The notes: generated by a model from the sequence alone, not told the origin. A stretch of 64,000 nt of DNA from Siccibacter colletis (GCF_000696575.1 NZ_JMSQ01000015.1:95544-159543), one strand, 5' to 3'; positions 8,383 through 18,863 are shown, counted from the stretch's first letter. A program made the numbers and translations.

Positions 8383-8407
8383 GATGCGGAAGGGGAGCAA
8401 AAAAGGG

Positions 8408-9310
8408 TTACGGTTTATGGGCAAGCCCGGCACGCAGCGCATCGAGAAATAGCGTCATGCTCTGCGTCTGGTGGCGGTTGTGAGGAAAATAGAGATACAG
8501 CCCGCGTGATGTCAGGCTCCAGTCATCCAGCACGCTGACCAGCCGACCCTCCGTAAGCCAGGGGCCGGCGCTGAGATCCGGCACGTAAATCACGCCCAGC
8601 CCGGCGCAGGCGGCTTCAATCATCAGCTGACTGTTATTAAGGGTGATGGATCCCGGCACATCGAGAGAAAAGGCCGCATCGCCGTTGATAAATTCCCAGG
8701 CGTAACGCCGACCGCCCGGCAGACGCTGGCGGATGCAGACGTGGTGCAGCAGATCCTGCGGCACGGTAAGCGGTGGGGCCTGCCGCAGGTAGCCCGGTGA
8801 GGCGAGGGCCAGAAAGCGAATGCTGTCGCTCAGCCGCACCGCCACCATGTCCTGAGGAATGTCTTCATAGAGCCGGATGCCCGCGTCAAAGCCCTCCTTT
8901 ATCACATCGCTCAGCTGATTATCGGCAACCAGATCCAGCTCAATACCGGGATAGCGCTGGCTAAATTCAGGCACCACGTCCGCCAGCAGCAGGCGCAGCG
9001 CGGCCTCGCTGCCGTTGATACGCAGCGTGCCGCCCGGGCGGTTACCCATTGAGGTCACGCTGCTCAATGTGTCGTCCATATCGCGCAACAGGGGAACCAG
9101 ACGCTGATAAAGATGCTGGCCCGCCTCGGTAAGCGACACGCTGCGGGTGGTGCGATGGAACAGGCGCACCTGCAGCAGCGCCTCCAGCCCCTTGATGGCG
9201 TGGCTGAGCGTAGAGGGTTTCATCCCCAGAAGTTCTGCGGCGCGGCGGAAATTCGTCTGCTCGGCAACGGTAATAAACATCACCGTTTCGTTCCACGAAG
9301 GTCGTTTCAT
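8408..9310 (-). CDS. LysR-family transcriptional regulator
   Basis: 300 residues: N-terminal winged helix-turn-helix ([32 protein letters not shown] region, residues about 10-45) and a LysR substrate-binding domain ([19 protein letters not shown] onward). I begin at [10 protein letters not shown] (9310). A longer start at 9340 would add ten residues, and neither has a strong ribosome site. It is transcribed divergently from the short-chain dehydrogenase gene with 98 bp between them, the usual arrangement for a LysR protein controlling its neighbour. The effector is unknown. Confidence 0.88.
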   Translation of the reverse strand: MKRPSWNETVMFITVAEQTNFRRAAELLGMKPSTLSHAIKGLEALLQVRLFHRTTRSVSLTEAGQHLYQRLVPLLRDMDDTLSSVTSMGNRPGGTLRINGSEAALRLLLADVVPEFSQRYPGIELDLVADNQLSDVIKEGFDAGIRLYEDIPQDMVAVRLSDSIRFLALASPGYLRQAPPLTVPQDLLHHVCIRQRLPGGRRYAWEFINGDAAFSLDVPGSITLNNSQLMIEAACAGLGVIYVPDLSAGPWLTEGRLVSVLDDWSLTSRGLYLYFPHNRHQTQSMTLFLDALRAGLAHKP

Positions 9311-9408
9311 TGATGAAATATCACCACTAATACAGGCCATTTAGTGGGCATTATCATATCAGCGATTGCGCTGTACGCTGAAACAGAGTTAATCAACGGG
9401 AGCGAGCA

Positions 9409-10233
9409 ATGAAAAGATGGCTGATTACCGGGGCATCCTCCGGTCTGGGTTATGAGTGTTGTCAGCAACTGCTGCAGCGGGGCGACAGCGTGGTCGCAAC
9501 GGTGCGTAAACCGGGAGCGCTGGACGCGCTCAGCGCCCGGTACGGCGCGCGCTTACAGGTGATCCTGATGGATGTGACCGACAGCGCGGCGATTCGCACC
9601 GGGGTTGAGCAGGCTTTCGCGGGTGGCGCGCGCATTGATGTGGTGATCAGCAATGCCGGATACGGCCTGTTCGGGGCGGCGGAAGAGCTGAGCGATGCGC
9701 AGATCGCGCGGCAGCTTGCCACCAATCTCACCGGCTCGATTCAGCTTATCCGCGCCGTCATTCCCCGGCTGCGTCAGCAGGGCGGCGGGCGGATTGTGCA
9801 AATTTCTTCTGAGGGCGGGCAGATCGCTTATCCGAATTTCAGCCTCTATCACGCCACGAAGTGGGGGATCGAGGGCTTTGTTGAGGCGGTGGCGCAGGAG
9901 GTGGCGGCTTTCGGCATCGATTTTATCCTTGCTGAACCTGGCCCGACGAGCACCGGGTTTGCCAGCGGGCTGGATTACGCTGAGCCGCTGGCGTGCTATC
10001 AGCAGACGGCTTCCGGCGAGATGCGGCGCGCGCTGGCTTCCGGGGAGTTTGCCATCAAGGGGGATGCCGCGCGCACGGTGGCGCTTATCATTGCCCATAG
10101 CGATAGCCCCCATCCGCCGCTGCGTCTGCCGCTGGGCAGTACGGCGTTCACTCACATCCGTGACGCGCTGCGTCAGCGCCTGAATGAAATGGAGCCGCTG
10201 GAGCAGGACGCGTACCGGGCAGACGGCGTATAA
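9409..10233 (+). CDS. Short-chain dehydrogenase/reductase
   Basis: 274 residues of the classical SDR type: cofactor motif TGASSGLG near residue 7, NAG in VVISNAGYG, a catalytic serine in QISSEGGQ, and YHATK for the YxxxK pair. The length and the C-terminal extension (HIRDALRQRLNEME) resemble the many SDRs annotated simply as oxidoreductases. It is cytosolic and NAD(P)-dependent; the substrate cannot be read from sequence. It is probably regulated by the divergent LysR gene. A GC-rich hairpin follows the stop. Confidence 0.88.
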   Translation: MKRWLITGASSGLGYECCQQLLQRGDSVVATVRKPGALDALSARYGARLQVILMDVTDSAAIRTGVEQAFAGGARIDVVISNAGYGLFGAAEELSDAQIARQLATNLTGSIQLIRAVIPRLRQQGGGRIVQISSEGGQIAYPNFSLYHATKWGIEGFVEAVAQEVAAFGIDFILAEPGPTSTGFASGLDYAEPLACYQQTASGEMRRALASGEFAIKGDAARTVALIIAHSDSPHPPLRLPLGSTAFTHIRDALRQRLNEMEPLEQDAYRADGV

Positions 10234-10238
10234 CCGAA

Positions 10239-10260
10239 CCCCCACGCCGCAACGTGGGGG
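10239..10260. terminator. Hairpin between convergent SDR and dsbG-like genes
   Basis: 8-bp stem CCCCCACG/CGTGGGGG with a 6-nt loop in the 34-bp gap between two convergent stop codons. There is no T tract on either side, but the position suits a bidirectional transcription stop. Confidence 0.5.
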
Positions 10261-10267
10261 CTGCGAA

Positions 10268-11023
10268 TTACTTACAGGCCACCAGATCCTGCATCTGTTG
10301 GGCGTTGGGCAGACCGACAATCTGCTGCAGCGCCCGCTCTTTGTTGAGGTAGTAGATCGCCGGGGTGCCGTTGGCCCCCAGCGCTTCCATCAGCTGCTGG
10401 TTATGCTGGATCTGCCGGAATATCGCCGGCGGGGTGTTGCTGTTGAGCGCCGGTTTTACCTTGCCGTTGGAGGATTCCAGCGCGTGCCAGGTCTTTTGCG
10501 GGTCGCTGGACGCAAGCACTGCCGCGGCGTACTGCCCGCTGTCCGGGCGGATCACCCCCACCAGCAGCGTAGTGGTGCTGATGCTGCCATCCTTGATGTA
10601 CGGCTGCGCCTGATGCCAGAACTTATTGCAGTAGGGGCAGAACGGGTCAGAAAACACCACCACCTGGCAGCTGGCCTTGTCGCTGCCCTCCTTAATGCCC
10701 GGTGCGGCGCTGAGCTGCTTCCACATTTCGCGGCCGGCCGGCAGGTAGATCTCTTCGTTGATGATCTTCTCGCTGAGGTTGTTGCCCGCCGCGTCGTACA
10801 TGTAGCCGGAGATAACATGTTTTTTATCCGGCGTCAGGTACATGGTCACCCCGGTGCCCTGGAATGTCCCCAGCCAGCCCTGAGTGCCGTCCGGCGCGGT
10901 AAAGGGTTTGATAATCTCAATCCCCTGTTTTTCGATTTGTTTGATCGGTTCCGGCAGCGGCGTGGTTTGCGCCTGGGCGCTGAGGGTTGCCGTCAGGGCG
11001 GCGAGCATAAGTGTCTTTTTCAT
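10268..11023 (-). CDS. dsbG: Periplasmic disulfide isomerase/chaperone, DsbG-like
   Basis: 251 residues. Signal peptide MKKTLMLAALTATLSAQAQ, an N-terminal dimerisation domain (EKQGIEIIKPF, ISGYMYDAAGNNLS) and a thioredoxin fold with redox motif CPYC (129-132) in FSDPFCPYCNKFW. GANGTPAIYYLNKE contains the cis-proline loop typical of DsbG/DsbC. Two further cysteines (119 and 250) lie outside the active site. The ATG overlaps the scsB stop by one base (TAATG), so the two are translationally coupled, and the DsbD-like partner is the likely electron donor. It could be a paralogue of a dsbG elsewhere on the chromosome. Confidence 0.85.
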   Translation of the reverse strand: MKKTLMLAALTATLSAQAQTTPLPEPIKQIEKQGIEIIKPFTAPDGTQGWLGTFQGTGVTMYLTPDKKHVISGYMYDAAGNNLSEKIINEEIYLPAGREMWKQLSAAPGIKEGSDKASCQVVVFSDPFCPYCNKFWHQAQPYIKDGSISTTTLLVGVIRPDSGQYAAAVLASSDPQKTWHALESSNGKVKPALNSNTPPAIFRQIQHNQQLMEALGANGTPAIYYLNKERALQQIVGLPNAQQMQDLVACK

Positions 11024-13032
11024 TATTTTATTTCTCCAGGTGAAGCCGCACCGGCGCGGGCCAGGGCGTTCAGTAAATCATCTTTATTCAGCAGCGGCGA
11101 CATCACGCTGCCCTCAGGCGTATCAGGGCCAAACACGGCGTTGAAGGGAATACCGCTGGCACCGTGACGGCGCAGGAAGCGCTCGATCTCCGGCGACGGC
11201 TGGCTCCAGTTACCCTGAAGCAGCACCACGTCCGGCGCATTCAGCGCCGCCACCACATCGGGGCGATGCAGCACCAGCAGCTCGTTAACCCGGCAGTTCA
11301 GGCACCAGTCGGCGGTGACATCCACCAGCACGCGTTTGCCATCGGCCACGGCGTCATCCAGCGCCGTCTGGCTGAGCGGCTGCCAGGCGAGTGGGCCGTC
11401 ATCTTTACCGGCCGGAGGTGGCGCGAGAAAAGCATACACCGCCGCCGCGAAGGCTACCCCGAATCCGAGACTGCGCAGTGACTCCCGGTGGCGCGGCAGC
11501 CGGGCGGCACAGCGGTAGAGGAAAAATGCCACCATCGCGCCGCCGATGAGCAGCACGGGACGTGCGCCCCACGGCGCAATCAGCAACGACATCAGCCACA
11601 GGCTGGAGCCCAGCATCAGCACTACCAGCGCCGCGCGCAGCTTACTCATCCACGGACCCGGCTTCGGCAGCCAGCGCGCCACGCCGGGGAACAGGGTGAC
11701 CAGCAGCCACGGCAGGCTCATCCCGACGCCGAGCGTAATGAAGATACCCCACAGCTGCGGCAGCGGCGCGGCCAGTGCGAAGGCCACCGCAGTCCCGAGG
11801 AACGGCGCGGTGCAGGGCGTCGCCAGCAGAGTCGCAAACGCGCCTTCAAGGAAACTGCCACCGATGCCGGTTCCGCCGGCGGTTGCCAGCCGGGTGCTCA
11901 GGCCTGACGGCAGACGCAGCTCAAACATGCCCGCCAGGCTGAAGCAGAACAGCCAGGTGACCAGCGCCATGGTGGCGATAAAGGCCGGATGCTGAAACTG
12001 GAAGCCCCAGCCCACCCACGCACCGGAGAGGCGCAGCCCGGTCATCAGCGCGGCGAGCACCAGGAAGGAGAACAGCATTCCGCCGCTGGTGGCGAGAAAA
12101 CGCAGCCGGACCAGGCGGCGCGGCGTACCGGCCAGCGTCATCACCGACGCCAGTTTCATCCCCATCACCGGCAGCACGCACGGCATCAGGTTCAGGATCA
12201 GCCCGCCGAGCAGGGCCACCGCCACCGTCTGCCAGAAGGCGAGGGGTGAACTGACATCCACCTGCATCTGCTGGCTGCCGCTGCCAGTGCTCAACACCAG
12301 CGACAGGGGCGGCAGCGCGGCAGCGCGCAGCGGTTCGCCCTGTTCATCTGCTGCCCGAAAGCGCGCGGTGAGCCTGTTGCCATCGGTATGCAGTTCAGGC
12401 ACCGACAGCGTCACGCCCGGCGGATTATCGGGGAACAGATCCGGCTGCGGCCAGCCGTCAGGCGAGGTGGCGCTCAGAGTTATCGTTGCGCTGGCGGTAG
12501 TGACGTCGCGCAGCGTAATGGCTCCGCGCTCAGCGGGCACCGTTGCCATTGCCGCCTGCCAGTCGTCAGCAAAGTCGGCGGATGACGCAGTCGGGAGCGC
12601 CACCGCCAGCGGCAGGTCGCTGACCACACACAGATTACTGCAGGTGGCGAGCGTCAGGGTGCCGCGCAGGGTACCGGAGGCTGAGGTGGCCACTTCCAGC
12701 GGGAAAGTGACGCGATCCTGATAGCCCACCGAACTGAAGCTGGCGGCGTCGAAGCGCACCGGGCGCGGCCAGTGCCAGTGAGTTTGCGACCCGTCAGCCC
12801 AGGCGATGGCAGGCTTAACGCCGCCGTCACCGGGTGTACGCCAGTAGGTTTTCCAGCCCTGATCCAGCGTGACGTCAAGCAGCAGGCGCACCTTACCGTT
12901 GGACGGCGCGTCCGCGCGCACCGCGACCTGCGCATGGGCATTATTGGGGGACGGCAGCCAGCCGGGGGCCGCTGCCGCACCGGCAGACAGGCATAACAGC
13001 AGAAGCCACAGGCTTCTGAACAGCATTTTCAT
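11023..13032 (-). CDS. scsB: ScsB/DsbD-like transmembrane thiol reductase
   Basis: 669 residues. Signal peptide (cleavage near AAAAPGW), a large periplasmic N-terminal domain with CSNLC, about eight membrane helices carrying the DsbD-type cysteine sites LMPCVLPVMG and ATPCTAPFLG, and a C-terminal periplasmic thioredoxin domain with CLNC in TADWCLNCRVNE. The family moves electrons from cytosolic thioredoxin to periplasmic thiol proteins and is linked to copper tolerance in Salmonella. Here it is coupled to a DsbG-like protein rather than the DsbA-like ScsC. It lies 46 bp downstream of a small membrane-protein gene in the same direction. Confidence 0.88.
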   Translation of the reverse strand: MKMLFRSLWLLLLCLSAGAAAAPGWLPSPNNAHAQVAVRADAPSNGKVRLLLDVTLDQGWKTYWRTPGDGGVKPAIAWADGSQTHWHWPRPVRFDAASFSSVGYQDRVTFPLEVATSASGTLRGTLTLATCSNLCVVSDLPLAVALPTASSADFADDWQAAMATVPAERGAITLRDVTTASATITLSATSPDGWPQPDLFPDNPPGVTLSVPELHTDGNRLTARFRAADEQGEPLRAAALPPLSLVLSTGSGSQQMQVDVSSPLAFWQTVAVALLGGLILNLMPCVLPVMGMKLASVMTLAGTPRRLVRLRFLATSGGMLFSFLVLAALMTGLRLSGAWVGWGFQFQHPAFIATMALVTWLFCFSLAGMFELRLPSGLSTRLATAGGTGIGGSFLEGAFATLLATPCTAPFLGTAVAFALAAPLPQLWGIFITLGVGMSLPWLLVTLFPGVARWLPKPGPWMSKLRAALVVLMLGSSLWLMSLLIAPWGARPVLLIGGAMVAFFLYRCAARLPRHRESLRSLGFGVAFAAAVYAFLAPPPAGKDDGPLAWQPLSQTALDDAVADGKRVLVDVTADWCLNCRVNELLVLHRPDVVAALNAPDVVLLQGNWSQPSPEIERFLRRHGASGIPFNAVFGPDTPEGSVMSPLLNKDDLLNALARAGAASPGEIK

Positions 13033-13078
13033 AAATTTTCTCCGTGAATGATTAACTAAACAGGTACGGCCTGGTCAG

Positions 13079-13471
13079 TCATTCACGGAACACGCAGTTT
13101 TTGAGGTGTATTCGCAGTAAGGGAGGGCGGGGAACCGCGTCGGGCCTGATACGCACCGGGACAATAACCAGCGCTGTGAGCAGCAGCATCAGCAGGCCCG
13201 GCAACAGCAGCACGGTATCAAAATGGAGCGGCTGGGCGCAGAGCAGGGAGTGGGCGCTGAGCTGGCATGGCGACAGCGCGTCGGGGGCGATCTCCTGCCC
13301 GCCGCTGGCAACCTGCACGATGGCTGCGGCTTTCACCTGCATCTGCTGCAATACGGACGCGCGTTGGGTCAGGCAGATGAGCATCACGCAGCAGGCGACG
13401 ACCAAAAGCATCAGCGCTTTTAGCTGTCGGTTTTTCTGGTGGGTGGTGCCGGTCCGGATAGTCATCGGCAT
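13079..13471 (-). CDS. Small membrane protein, possibly ScsA-like
   Basis: About 130 residues from MPMTIRTG, with two hydrophobic segments (ALMLLVVACCVMLICL and TVLLLPGLLMLLLTALVIV) separated by a periplasmic loop containing SPCQLSAHSLLCAQ. The open frame continues to 13570, but the extra N-terminus looks non-coding. No start has a good ribosome site. The position just before scsB and the two-helix layout recall the small first gene of scs operons; I cannot confirm homology. It is transcribed away from tehA. Confidence 0.55.
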   Translation of the reverse strand: MPMTIRTGTTHQKNRQLKALMLLVVACCVMLICLTQRASVLQQMQVKAAAIVQVASGGQEIAPDALSPCQLSAHSLLCAQPLHFDTVLLLPGLLMLLLTALVIVPVRIRPDAVPRPPLLRIHLKNCVFRE

Positions 13472-13613
13472 GAGGATAGTGAGCGCGCCGGTATCGGGCA
13501 AGCCGCGATTTGTAAAGGAGTGCAAGCGCAGCGGGTCAGGATCATAGTCGGCCACGCCGTCTGATGGCATGATACTGCGGCTATCAGGCAGTCAGCACAG
13601 AGGATAAACAGAC

Positions 13614-14588
13614 GTGATGAGTGAGTCGGCGACCCCAAGTAAGCACCTGAATTTACCGGCGGGCTATTTTGGCATGGTGTTGGGCATCATCGGCATGGGC
13701 TTCGCCTGGCGCTATGCCAGCACAATATGGCCGGTCAGTCCGCATATCGGCGACGGCTTTGTGCTGCTGGCGATGCTGATCTGGAGCCTGCTGACGGCGG
13801 CGTTTATCACCCGCGCCGTGCGGTGGCCTCGTAGCGTGCTGAGCGAACTACGCCACCCGGTACAGAGCAGTTTTATCAGTCTGTTTCCGGCCACCACTCT
13901 GCTGGTGGCGATGGGGTTGGTCCCCTGGTGTCGGCCGCTGGCGCTGGTGCTGTTTGGCCTCGGGGTGACGCTTCAGCTCGGTTACGCCGCCTGGCAGTCG
14001 GCCGGGCTGTGGCGCGGCAGCCATCCGGCTGAGGCCACCACGCCAGGGCTTTATCTGCCGACCGTGGCGAACAACTTCATCAGCGCCATGGCCTGCGGCG
14101 CGCTCGGGTTTCACGACGCCGGTTATGTGTTCCTGGGGGCCGGGGTGTTCTCCTGGCTGAGCCTGGAGCCAGCGATCCTGCAGCGCCTGCGCAGCGCCGG
14201 GGAACTTCCTGTTCCGCTGCGCACCTCGCTTGGTATCCAGCTCGCCCCGGCGCTGGTGGCCTGCAATGCCTGGCTGGCGGTCAACGGCGGTGAGGCGGAC
14301 GTATTCGCTAAAATGCTGTTCGGCTACGGCCTGTTACAGCTGCTGTTTATGCTGCGCCTGATGCCCTGGATGCTCTCGCAGCCGTTCAACGCCTCGTTCT
14401 GGAGCTTCTCGTTCGGCGTCTCGGCCCTCGCCAGCACCGGGCTGCACCTCGGGCACCACAGCCTGGCGGGGTTCTTCCATGCTCTGGCCATTCCGCTGTT
14501 TATCTTCACCAACCTGATCATCGCGCTGCTGCTGGTGCGCACGGTAGTGTTACTGGTGCAGGGGAAGCTGCTGGTGTGGGTGGAGTGA
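13614..14588 (+). CDS. tehA: TehA-type tellurite/C4-dicarboxylate transporter
   Basis: 324 residues, very close to E. coli TehA along the whole length ([49 protein letters not shown]). Ten membrane helices of the TDT/SLAC1 fold form an inner-membrane anion channel-like protein, and over-expression gives tellurite resistance in E. coli. The frame opens with GTG at 13614 (AGAGG 10 nt upstream), and ATG at 13617 is an alternative. In E. coli tehB follows directly; here ychF follows in the opposite direction and tehB is absent. Confidence 0.92.
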   Translation: MMSESATPSKHLNLPAGYFGMVLGIIGMGFAWRYASTIWPVSPHIGDGFVLLAMLIWSLLTAAFITRAVRWPRSVLSELRHPVQSSFISLFPATTLLVAMGLVPWCRPLALVLFGLGVTLQLGYAAWQSAGLWRGSHPAEATTPGLYLPTVANNFISAMACGALGFHDAGYVFLGAGVFSWLSLEPAILQRLRSAGELPVPLRTSLGIQLAPALVACNAWLAVNGGEADVFAKMLFGYGLLQLLFMLRLMPWMLSQPFNASFWSFSFGVSALASTGLHLGHHSLAGFFHALAIPLFIFTNLIIALLLVRTVVLLVQGKLLVWVE

Positions 14589-14644
14589 ATTTAACTGGAG
14601 GGTGGTTACAGGCAGGGTTTACCCGATATCACCGGTAAAGCAGC

Positions 14645-14671
14645 AAAAAAAATCCACGCCGGAGCGTGGAT
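14645..14671 (-). terminator. Terminator after ychF
   Basis: On the minus strand, stem ATCCACGC/GCGTGGAT with loop TCCG followed by seven T. It lies 22 bp past the ychF stop. Confidence 0.85.
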
Positions 14672-14693
14672 TGTCGTCATCGTTGGTAAGTAA

Positions 14694-15785
14694 TCAGACG
14701 TTAAACAGGAAGTTCATCACGTCGCCATCTTTTACGATGTAGTCTTTACCTTCAGCGCGCATCTTGCCGGCTTCTTTCGCGCCTTGCTCGCCTTTGTAGG
14801 TGATGAAGTCTTCATAGGCGATGGTCTGGGCGCGGATAAAGCCTTTCTCGAAATCGGTGTGGATCTTACCGGCGGCCTGCGGGGCAGTCGCGCCAACCGG
14901 GATGGTCCAGGCACGGACTTCTTTCACGCCAGCGGTGAAGTAGGTCTGCAGGTTCAGCAGCTCGTAACCGGCGCGGATGACGCGGTTCAGACCCGGCTCT
15001 TCCAGACCCAGCTCGGCCATAAATTCGTCGCGATCGGCATCGTCCAGTTCGGCGATGTCAGACTCCACGGCGGCGCAGACGGCAACCACCACGGAACCTT
15101 CTTTAGCCGCGATCTCACGCACCTGATCCAGATACGGGTTGTTTTCGAAACCGTCTTCGTTGACGTTAGCGATGTACATGGTCGGCTTCAGGGTCAGGAA
15201 GCTCAGGTAGCGGATCGCCGCTTTGTCTTCGTCCGTCAGCGGCAGAGAGCGCAGCATACCGGCGTTTTCCAGGTGCGGCAGGCATTTTTCCAGCGCGGCC
15301 AGTTCAGCTTTCGCGTCTTTGTCGCCGCCTTTGGCTTTCTTCTGCACGCGGTGAATAGCGCGCTCGCAGGTATCAAGGTCGGAAAGCGCCAGCTCGGTAT
15401 TGATGACGTCAATATCTTCAGCCGGATCGACTTTGTTATTCACGTGGATGATGTTGTCGTTCTCAAAGCAGCGCACCACGTGGCCGATAGCTTCGGTTTC
15501 GCGGATGTTGGTCAGGAACTGGTTACCCAGGCCTTCACCTTTGGACGCGCCCTTAACCAGGCCTGCGATGTCCACGAACTCCATGGTGGTCGGCAGAATA
15601 CGCTGCGGTTTAACGATTTCCGCCAGCTTATCCAGACGCGGGTCCGGCATCGGCACCACGCCGGTGTTCGGTTCAATGGTACAGAACGGGAAGTTCGCCG
15701 CTTCAATACCCGCTTTGGTCAGCGCATTGAACAGCGTGGATTTACCCACGTTAGGTAAGCCAACGATACCGCATTTAAATCCCAT
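14694..15785 (-). CDS. ychF: Ribosome-associated ATPase YchF/OLA1
   Basis: 363 residues, the same length as E. coli YchF. P-loop GLPNVGKST near residue 8, G3 [11 protein letters not shown], a non-canonical NVNED in place of the guanine-specifying NKxD (so ATP is preferred), and a C-terminal TGS-like domain ending DVMNFLFNV. It is a cytosolic, ribosome-binding Obg-family ATPase involved in stress responses. pth lies upstream in the same direction, the conserved pth-ychF pair, with a 136-bp gap. Confidence 0.97.
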   Translation of the reverse strand: MGFKCGIVGLPNVGKSTLFNALTKAGIEAANFPFCTIEPNTGVVPMPDPRLDKLAEIVKPQRILPTTMEFVDIAGLVKGASKGEGLGNQFLTNIRETEAIGHVVRCFENDNIIHVNNKVDPAEDIDVINTELALSDLDTCERAIHRVQKKAKGGDKDAKAELAALEKCLPHLENAGMLRSLPLTDEDKAAIRYLSFLTLKPTMYIANVNEDGFENNPYLDQVREIAAKEGSVVVAVCAAVESDIAELDDADRDEFMAELGLEEPGLNRVIRAGYELLNLQTYFTAGVKEVRAWTIPVGATAPQAAGKIHTDFEKGFIRAQTIAYEDFITYKGEQGAKEAGKMRAEGKDYIVKDGDVMNFLFNV

Positions 15786-15921
15786 GGTTTACATCACCTT
15801 AATAACTTGTTAATCAAAGAGTTAGTATTAACTCATCGACGTTAATACGATTTTGCCCGCTATTATACACGCAAGTGGTTCGCGGCGGGCGTAAATCCCG
15901 GCTGCGCAGCGAAAAAGTCGC

Positions 15922-16506
15922 TTACTGCGCTTTGAATGCGTGCAGACGGTTAGTGGCTTTGGTGAGCCCGTCGCTCAGCCACAGTTCGGTGCAGCGCACC
16001 GCTTCGTCTACCGCATCGTCAATCAGCTTCTGCTCAGACGTGGGCGGTTTGCCCAGTACAAAACCGACAACTTTGTTTTTATCGCCCGGATGACCGATCC
16101 CGAGCCGCAGACGGTGAAAATTGGGGTTATTGCCCAGCTTGCTGATAATGTCCTTCAGACCATTATGGCCGCCGTGGCCGCCGCCAAGTTTGAATTTTGC
16201 TACCCCTGGCGGGAGATCCAGCTCATCGTGCGCCACCAGGATCTCATCGGGCGCGATGCGGTAGAAGGTCGCCATCGCCGCCACGGCTTTACCGCTCAGG
16301 TTCATAAAGGTGGTGGGAACCAGCAACCGCACGTCGTTGCCTGCCAGCGTAAGGCGCGAGGTATAGCCAAAAAATTTTGCTTCCTCTTTGAGCGGCGCGC
16401 GCTGGCGGTCAGCCAGCAGATCCACATACCATGCACCCGCATTGTGGCGGGTGGCAGCATATTCAGCCCCCGGATTGGCGAGGCCCACAATCAGTTTAAT
16501 TGTCAT
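15922..16506 (-). CDS. pth: Peptidyl-tRNA hydrolase
   Basis: 194 residues, nearly identical to E. coli Pth. Catalytic His21 in TRHNAGAW, Asn in [10 protein letters not shown], and the [13 protein letters not shown] loop. It releases tRNA from prematurely dissociated peptidyl-tRNA in the cytosol and is essential in E. coli. The start is placed at MTIKLIVGL (16506), matching the family; an upstream in-frame ATG at 16524 would add six residues. Confidence 0.97.
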   Translation of the reverse strand: MTIKLIVGLANPGAEYAATRHNAGAWYVDLLADRQRAPLKEEAKFFGYTSRLTLAGNDVRLLVPTTFMNLSGKAVAAMATFYRIAPDEILVAHDELDLPPGVAKFKLGGGHGGHNGLKDIISKLGNNPNFHRLRLGIGHPGDKNKVVGFVLGKPPTSEQKLIDDAVDEAVRCTELWLSDGLTKATNRLHAFKAQ

Positions 16507-16777
16507 CACGACTTCCTGAATCACTCATTTTGCCGCGTAGTGTACGTTGCCCCCCGGCAGATGACAAAGCTCACTGCGAATTTTGGCCGGAAAGTGAATA
16601 GTTCAGAACCTCAATCATTCGAAATTTAAGCTTTATCATCAGCTTATTTGTAAATTTTTGTCGATGCGGGATGTGGAAATGTGATCGACCCCGCACCGGG
16701 TATCCATAAGCCAGGACTATACTTAACCTCAGGAAATGGGGACGTTCTCCATCGTATGAAAGATCCGGAGGTAACAG

Positions 16778-17050
16778 ATGAAACGCAAAAACGCTTCGTT
16801 GCTCGGTAACTTTCTCATGGGGTTAGGGCTGTTTGTAATGGTGGTGGGGGTCGGGTATTCCATCCTGAACCAGCTGCCGCAGCTCGATCTTCCGCAGTAT
16901 TTCGCCCACGGTGCGGTATTAAGCATCTTCGTCGGGGCCGTGTTATGGCTGGCCGGTGCGCGCGTGGGGGGACATGAGCAGGTATGCGACCGCTACTGGT
17001 GGGTACGCCACTATGATAAACGCTGCCGTCGCAATCAGCATCATAGCTAA
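16778..17050 (+). CDS. ychH: Small stress-linked membrane protein YchH
   Basis: 90 residues, close to E. coli YchH throughout (NASLLGNFLMGLGL, LPQYFAHGAVLSIF, GGHEQVCDRYWWVRHYDK). Two hydrophobic segments (about 10-30 and 45-65) predict an inner-membrane protein with a cytosolic basic tail. In E. coli it is connected with stress tolerance and biofilm, and its molecular role is unknown. GGAGG lies 6 nt before the ATG. It is divergent from pth with 271 bp between the two starts, and a terminator follows. Confidence 0.93.
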   Translation: MKRKNASLLGNFLMGLGLFVMVVGVGYSILNQLPQLDLPQYFAHGAVLSIFVGAVLWLAGARVGGHEQVCDRYWWVRHYDKRCRRNQHHS

Positions 17051-17067
17051 CGGCAAAAACGCAAATG

Positions 17068-17094
17068 ACGGCTCCCGAACGGGGCCGTTTTTTT
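17068..17094 (+). terminator. Terminator after ychH
   Basis: GC stem ACGGC(T)CCC/GGGGCCGT with one bulged T, followed by seven T, just past the ychH stop. Confidence 0.8.
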
Positions 17095-17186
17095 ATCCTG
17101 TACTTGACCCTGACGTTACGTCAGGCTTCACGCAGTCAGTAAGGGTGGGACAAGATGCAGGCGCAAGGGCCTGCATCTCGCAACTA

Positions 17187-18863
17187 TTAGCCTTTGAGGG
17201 CGCTGTCGATATCAGGACAGAAGGTGAGACGCCCTGGCAGGGGCTTGATACCGGCGCGTGCGAGCGTGCGCAGCGGCTGGAACGGCACGGCGCAGATGCG
17301 CAGCTCGCATCCTGCGGGCAGTTTATCGATCGTGCGGGTGAAGGCGTCCAGCCCGCCCGCATCCAGCACCGGAACCGTATCCCACACCAGCACGATGGTG
17401 CGCGTGGTCTGCGCCATCGCCAGCACCTCGCTAAAAATACGCTCGGCGGCGGCAAAGAACAGCGGCCCGGTGACGCGCATCACCGCCACATCGTCGTTAT
17501 GGGCCACCGGCAGGGCAACCAGCGTGGTCATACGGGCGATACGGCGCATAAACAGCAGCGAGGCCAGCACAATCCCGACGCTGATGGCAATCACCATGTC
17601 GAACAGCACCGTTAGCGACATGCAGATCAGCATTACGATGATGTCGTCTTTTGGCGCGCGGCGCAGCAGGTCGACCACTTTGTGCGCTTCGCTCATATTC
17701 CATGCCACCACCAGCAGCAGGGCCGCCATCGCCGAGAGCGGCAGCCAGGACAGCAGCGGAGCGAGAGCCAGCAGGGCCAGCAGCACCAGCAGGGCGTGGA
17801 TCACTGCAGAAACCGGCGATGTGGCTCCGGCACGCACGTTGGCGGCGGAACGGGCGATCGCCGCGGTGGCCGTAATGCCGCCAAAGAACGGAGCGATGAG
17901 GTTACCCAGCCCCTGGCCCAGCAGCTCGCTGTTGGCGTTATGGCGCGTCCCGGTCATACCGTCCAGCACCACGGCACAGAGCAGCGACTCGATGGCCCCG
18001 AGCATCGCCATGGAAAACGCCGCCGGCAGCAGAGCGCTCAGGCTGTCCCAGCTCAGGGCGAATGCCGCGCCGGGCAGATCCCACGGCAGAGCAAACTGCG
18101 GCAGCAGCTGAGGAATACCGTTCCCCTGGCTGCCATCCGCCAGCAGATAGTGAAAGCGCGAGCCGATGGTCGCGACCTCGCCGTCGCACAGCATCACCAG
18201 TCCCATTACGCCACAGCCGAGCAGCAGCGCCGGAAGGTGACCCGGAAGCCGAATGCCGAGCCGTGGCCACAGCACCAGCACCGCCAGCGTGGTAATGCCG
18301 ATCAGCGCATCGCCGATGTGTGCAGAAGGCAGCGCGCCGATAAGCGCGGCGACTTTCGGCAGGTAGTGCTCCGGTACTTGCGCCAGCTCCAGCCCGAAGA
18401 AATCTTTGATCTGCATGGTGGCGATGGTAATGCCGATACCGGAAGTGAAGCCCAGCGTCACCGGCAGCGGAATGTACTCAATAAGGCGTCCGAAGCGGGC
18501 GAGGCCGAACAGTACCAGAAATACCCCGGACATCAGCGTTGCCACCAGCAAGCCCGCCAGGCCGAACTGCTGGGAAACCGGATAGAGGATCACCACAAAC
18601 GCGGCGGTGGGACCGGAGACGCTGTAACGCGAGCCGCCGCTCAGGGCGATCGCGATCCCGGCCACGGCGGCGGTATAGAGACCGTACTGGGGCGGAACTC
18701 CGCTGGCAATGGCCAGTGCCATCGCCAGCGGAATGGCGATAATCCCGACGGTGATCCCGGCAACGGCATCACGGCTTAAGCGTGAGAGGGTATATTTTTC
18801 ACGCCAGCAGGCGTCAACGAGGGCGCGAAAAGGCAAAACCTGGGAAAAAGTAGCGCGTTTCAC
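17187..18863 (-). CDS. dauA: SulP-family C4-dicarboxylate transporter DauA
   Basis: 558 residues (E. coli DauA/YchM 559). About 12-14 membrane helices with the SulP signature regions ([47 protein letters not shown]) and a C-terminal cytosolic STAS domain (about 440-555; [18 protein letters not shown]). In E. coli it imports succinate and other dicarboxylates at acidic pH. The first codon is GTG (18863); an ATG 10 nt upstream is out of frame. Convergent with ychH. Confidence 0.94.
   Translation of the reverse strand: MKRATFSQVLPFRALVDACWREKYTLSRLSRDAVAGITVGIIAIPLAMALAIASGVPPQYGLYTAAVAGIAIALSGGSRYSVSGPTAAFVVILYPVSQQFGLAGLLVATLMSGVFLVLFGLARFGRLIEYIPLPVTLGFTSGIGITIATMQIKDFFGLELAQVPEHYLPKVAALIGALPSAHIGDALIGITTLAVLVLWPRLGIRLPGHLPALLLGCGVMGLVMLCDGEVATIGSRFHYLLADGSQGNGIPQLLPQFALPWDLPGAAFALSWDSLSALLPAAFSMAMLGAIESLLCAVVLDGMTGTRHNANSELLGQGLGNLIAPFFGGITATAAIARSAANVRAGATSPVSAVIHALLVLLALLALAPLLSWLPLSAMAALLLVVAWNMSEAHKVVDLLRRAPKDDIIVMLICMSLTVLFDMVIAISVGIVLASLLFMRRIARMTTLVALPVAHNDDVAVMRVTGPLFFAAAERIFSEVLAMAQTTRTIVLVWDTVPVLDAGGLDAFTRTIDKLPAGCELRICAVPFQPLRTLARAGIKPLPGRLTFCPDIDSALKG

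Noticed and set aside
1699..14671. Near-identical sequences at 1699-1724 and 14645-14671 as a dispersed repeat element
   Set aside because: Both are short intrinsic terminators with T tracts directly after minus-strand genes; similarity is explained by the terminator stem.
16640..16777. CRP site upstream of ychH
   Set aside because: Only one half-site (TGTGA near 16679) is convincing; the second half is not recognisable.
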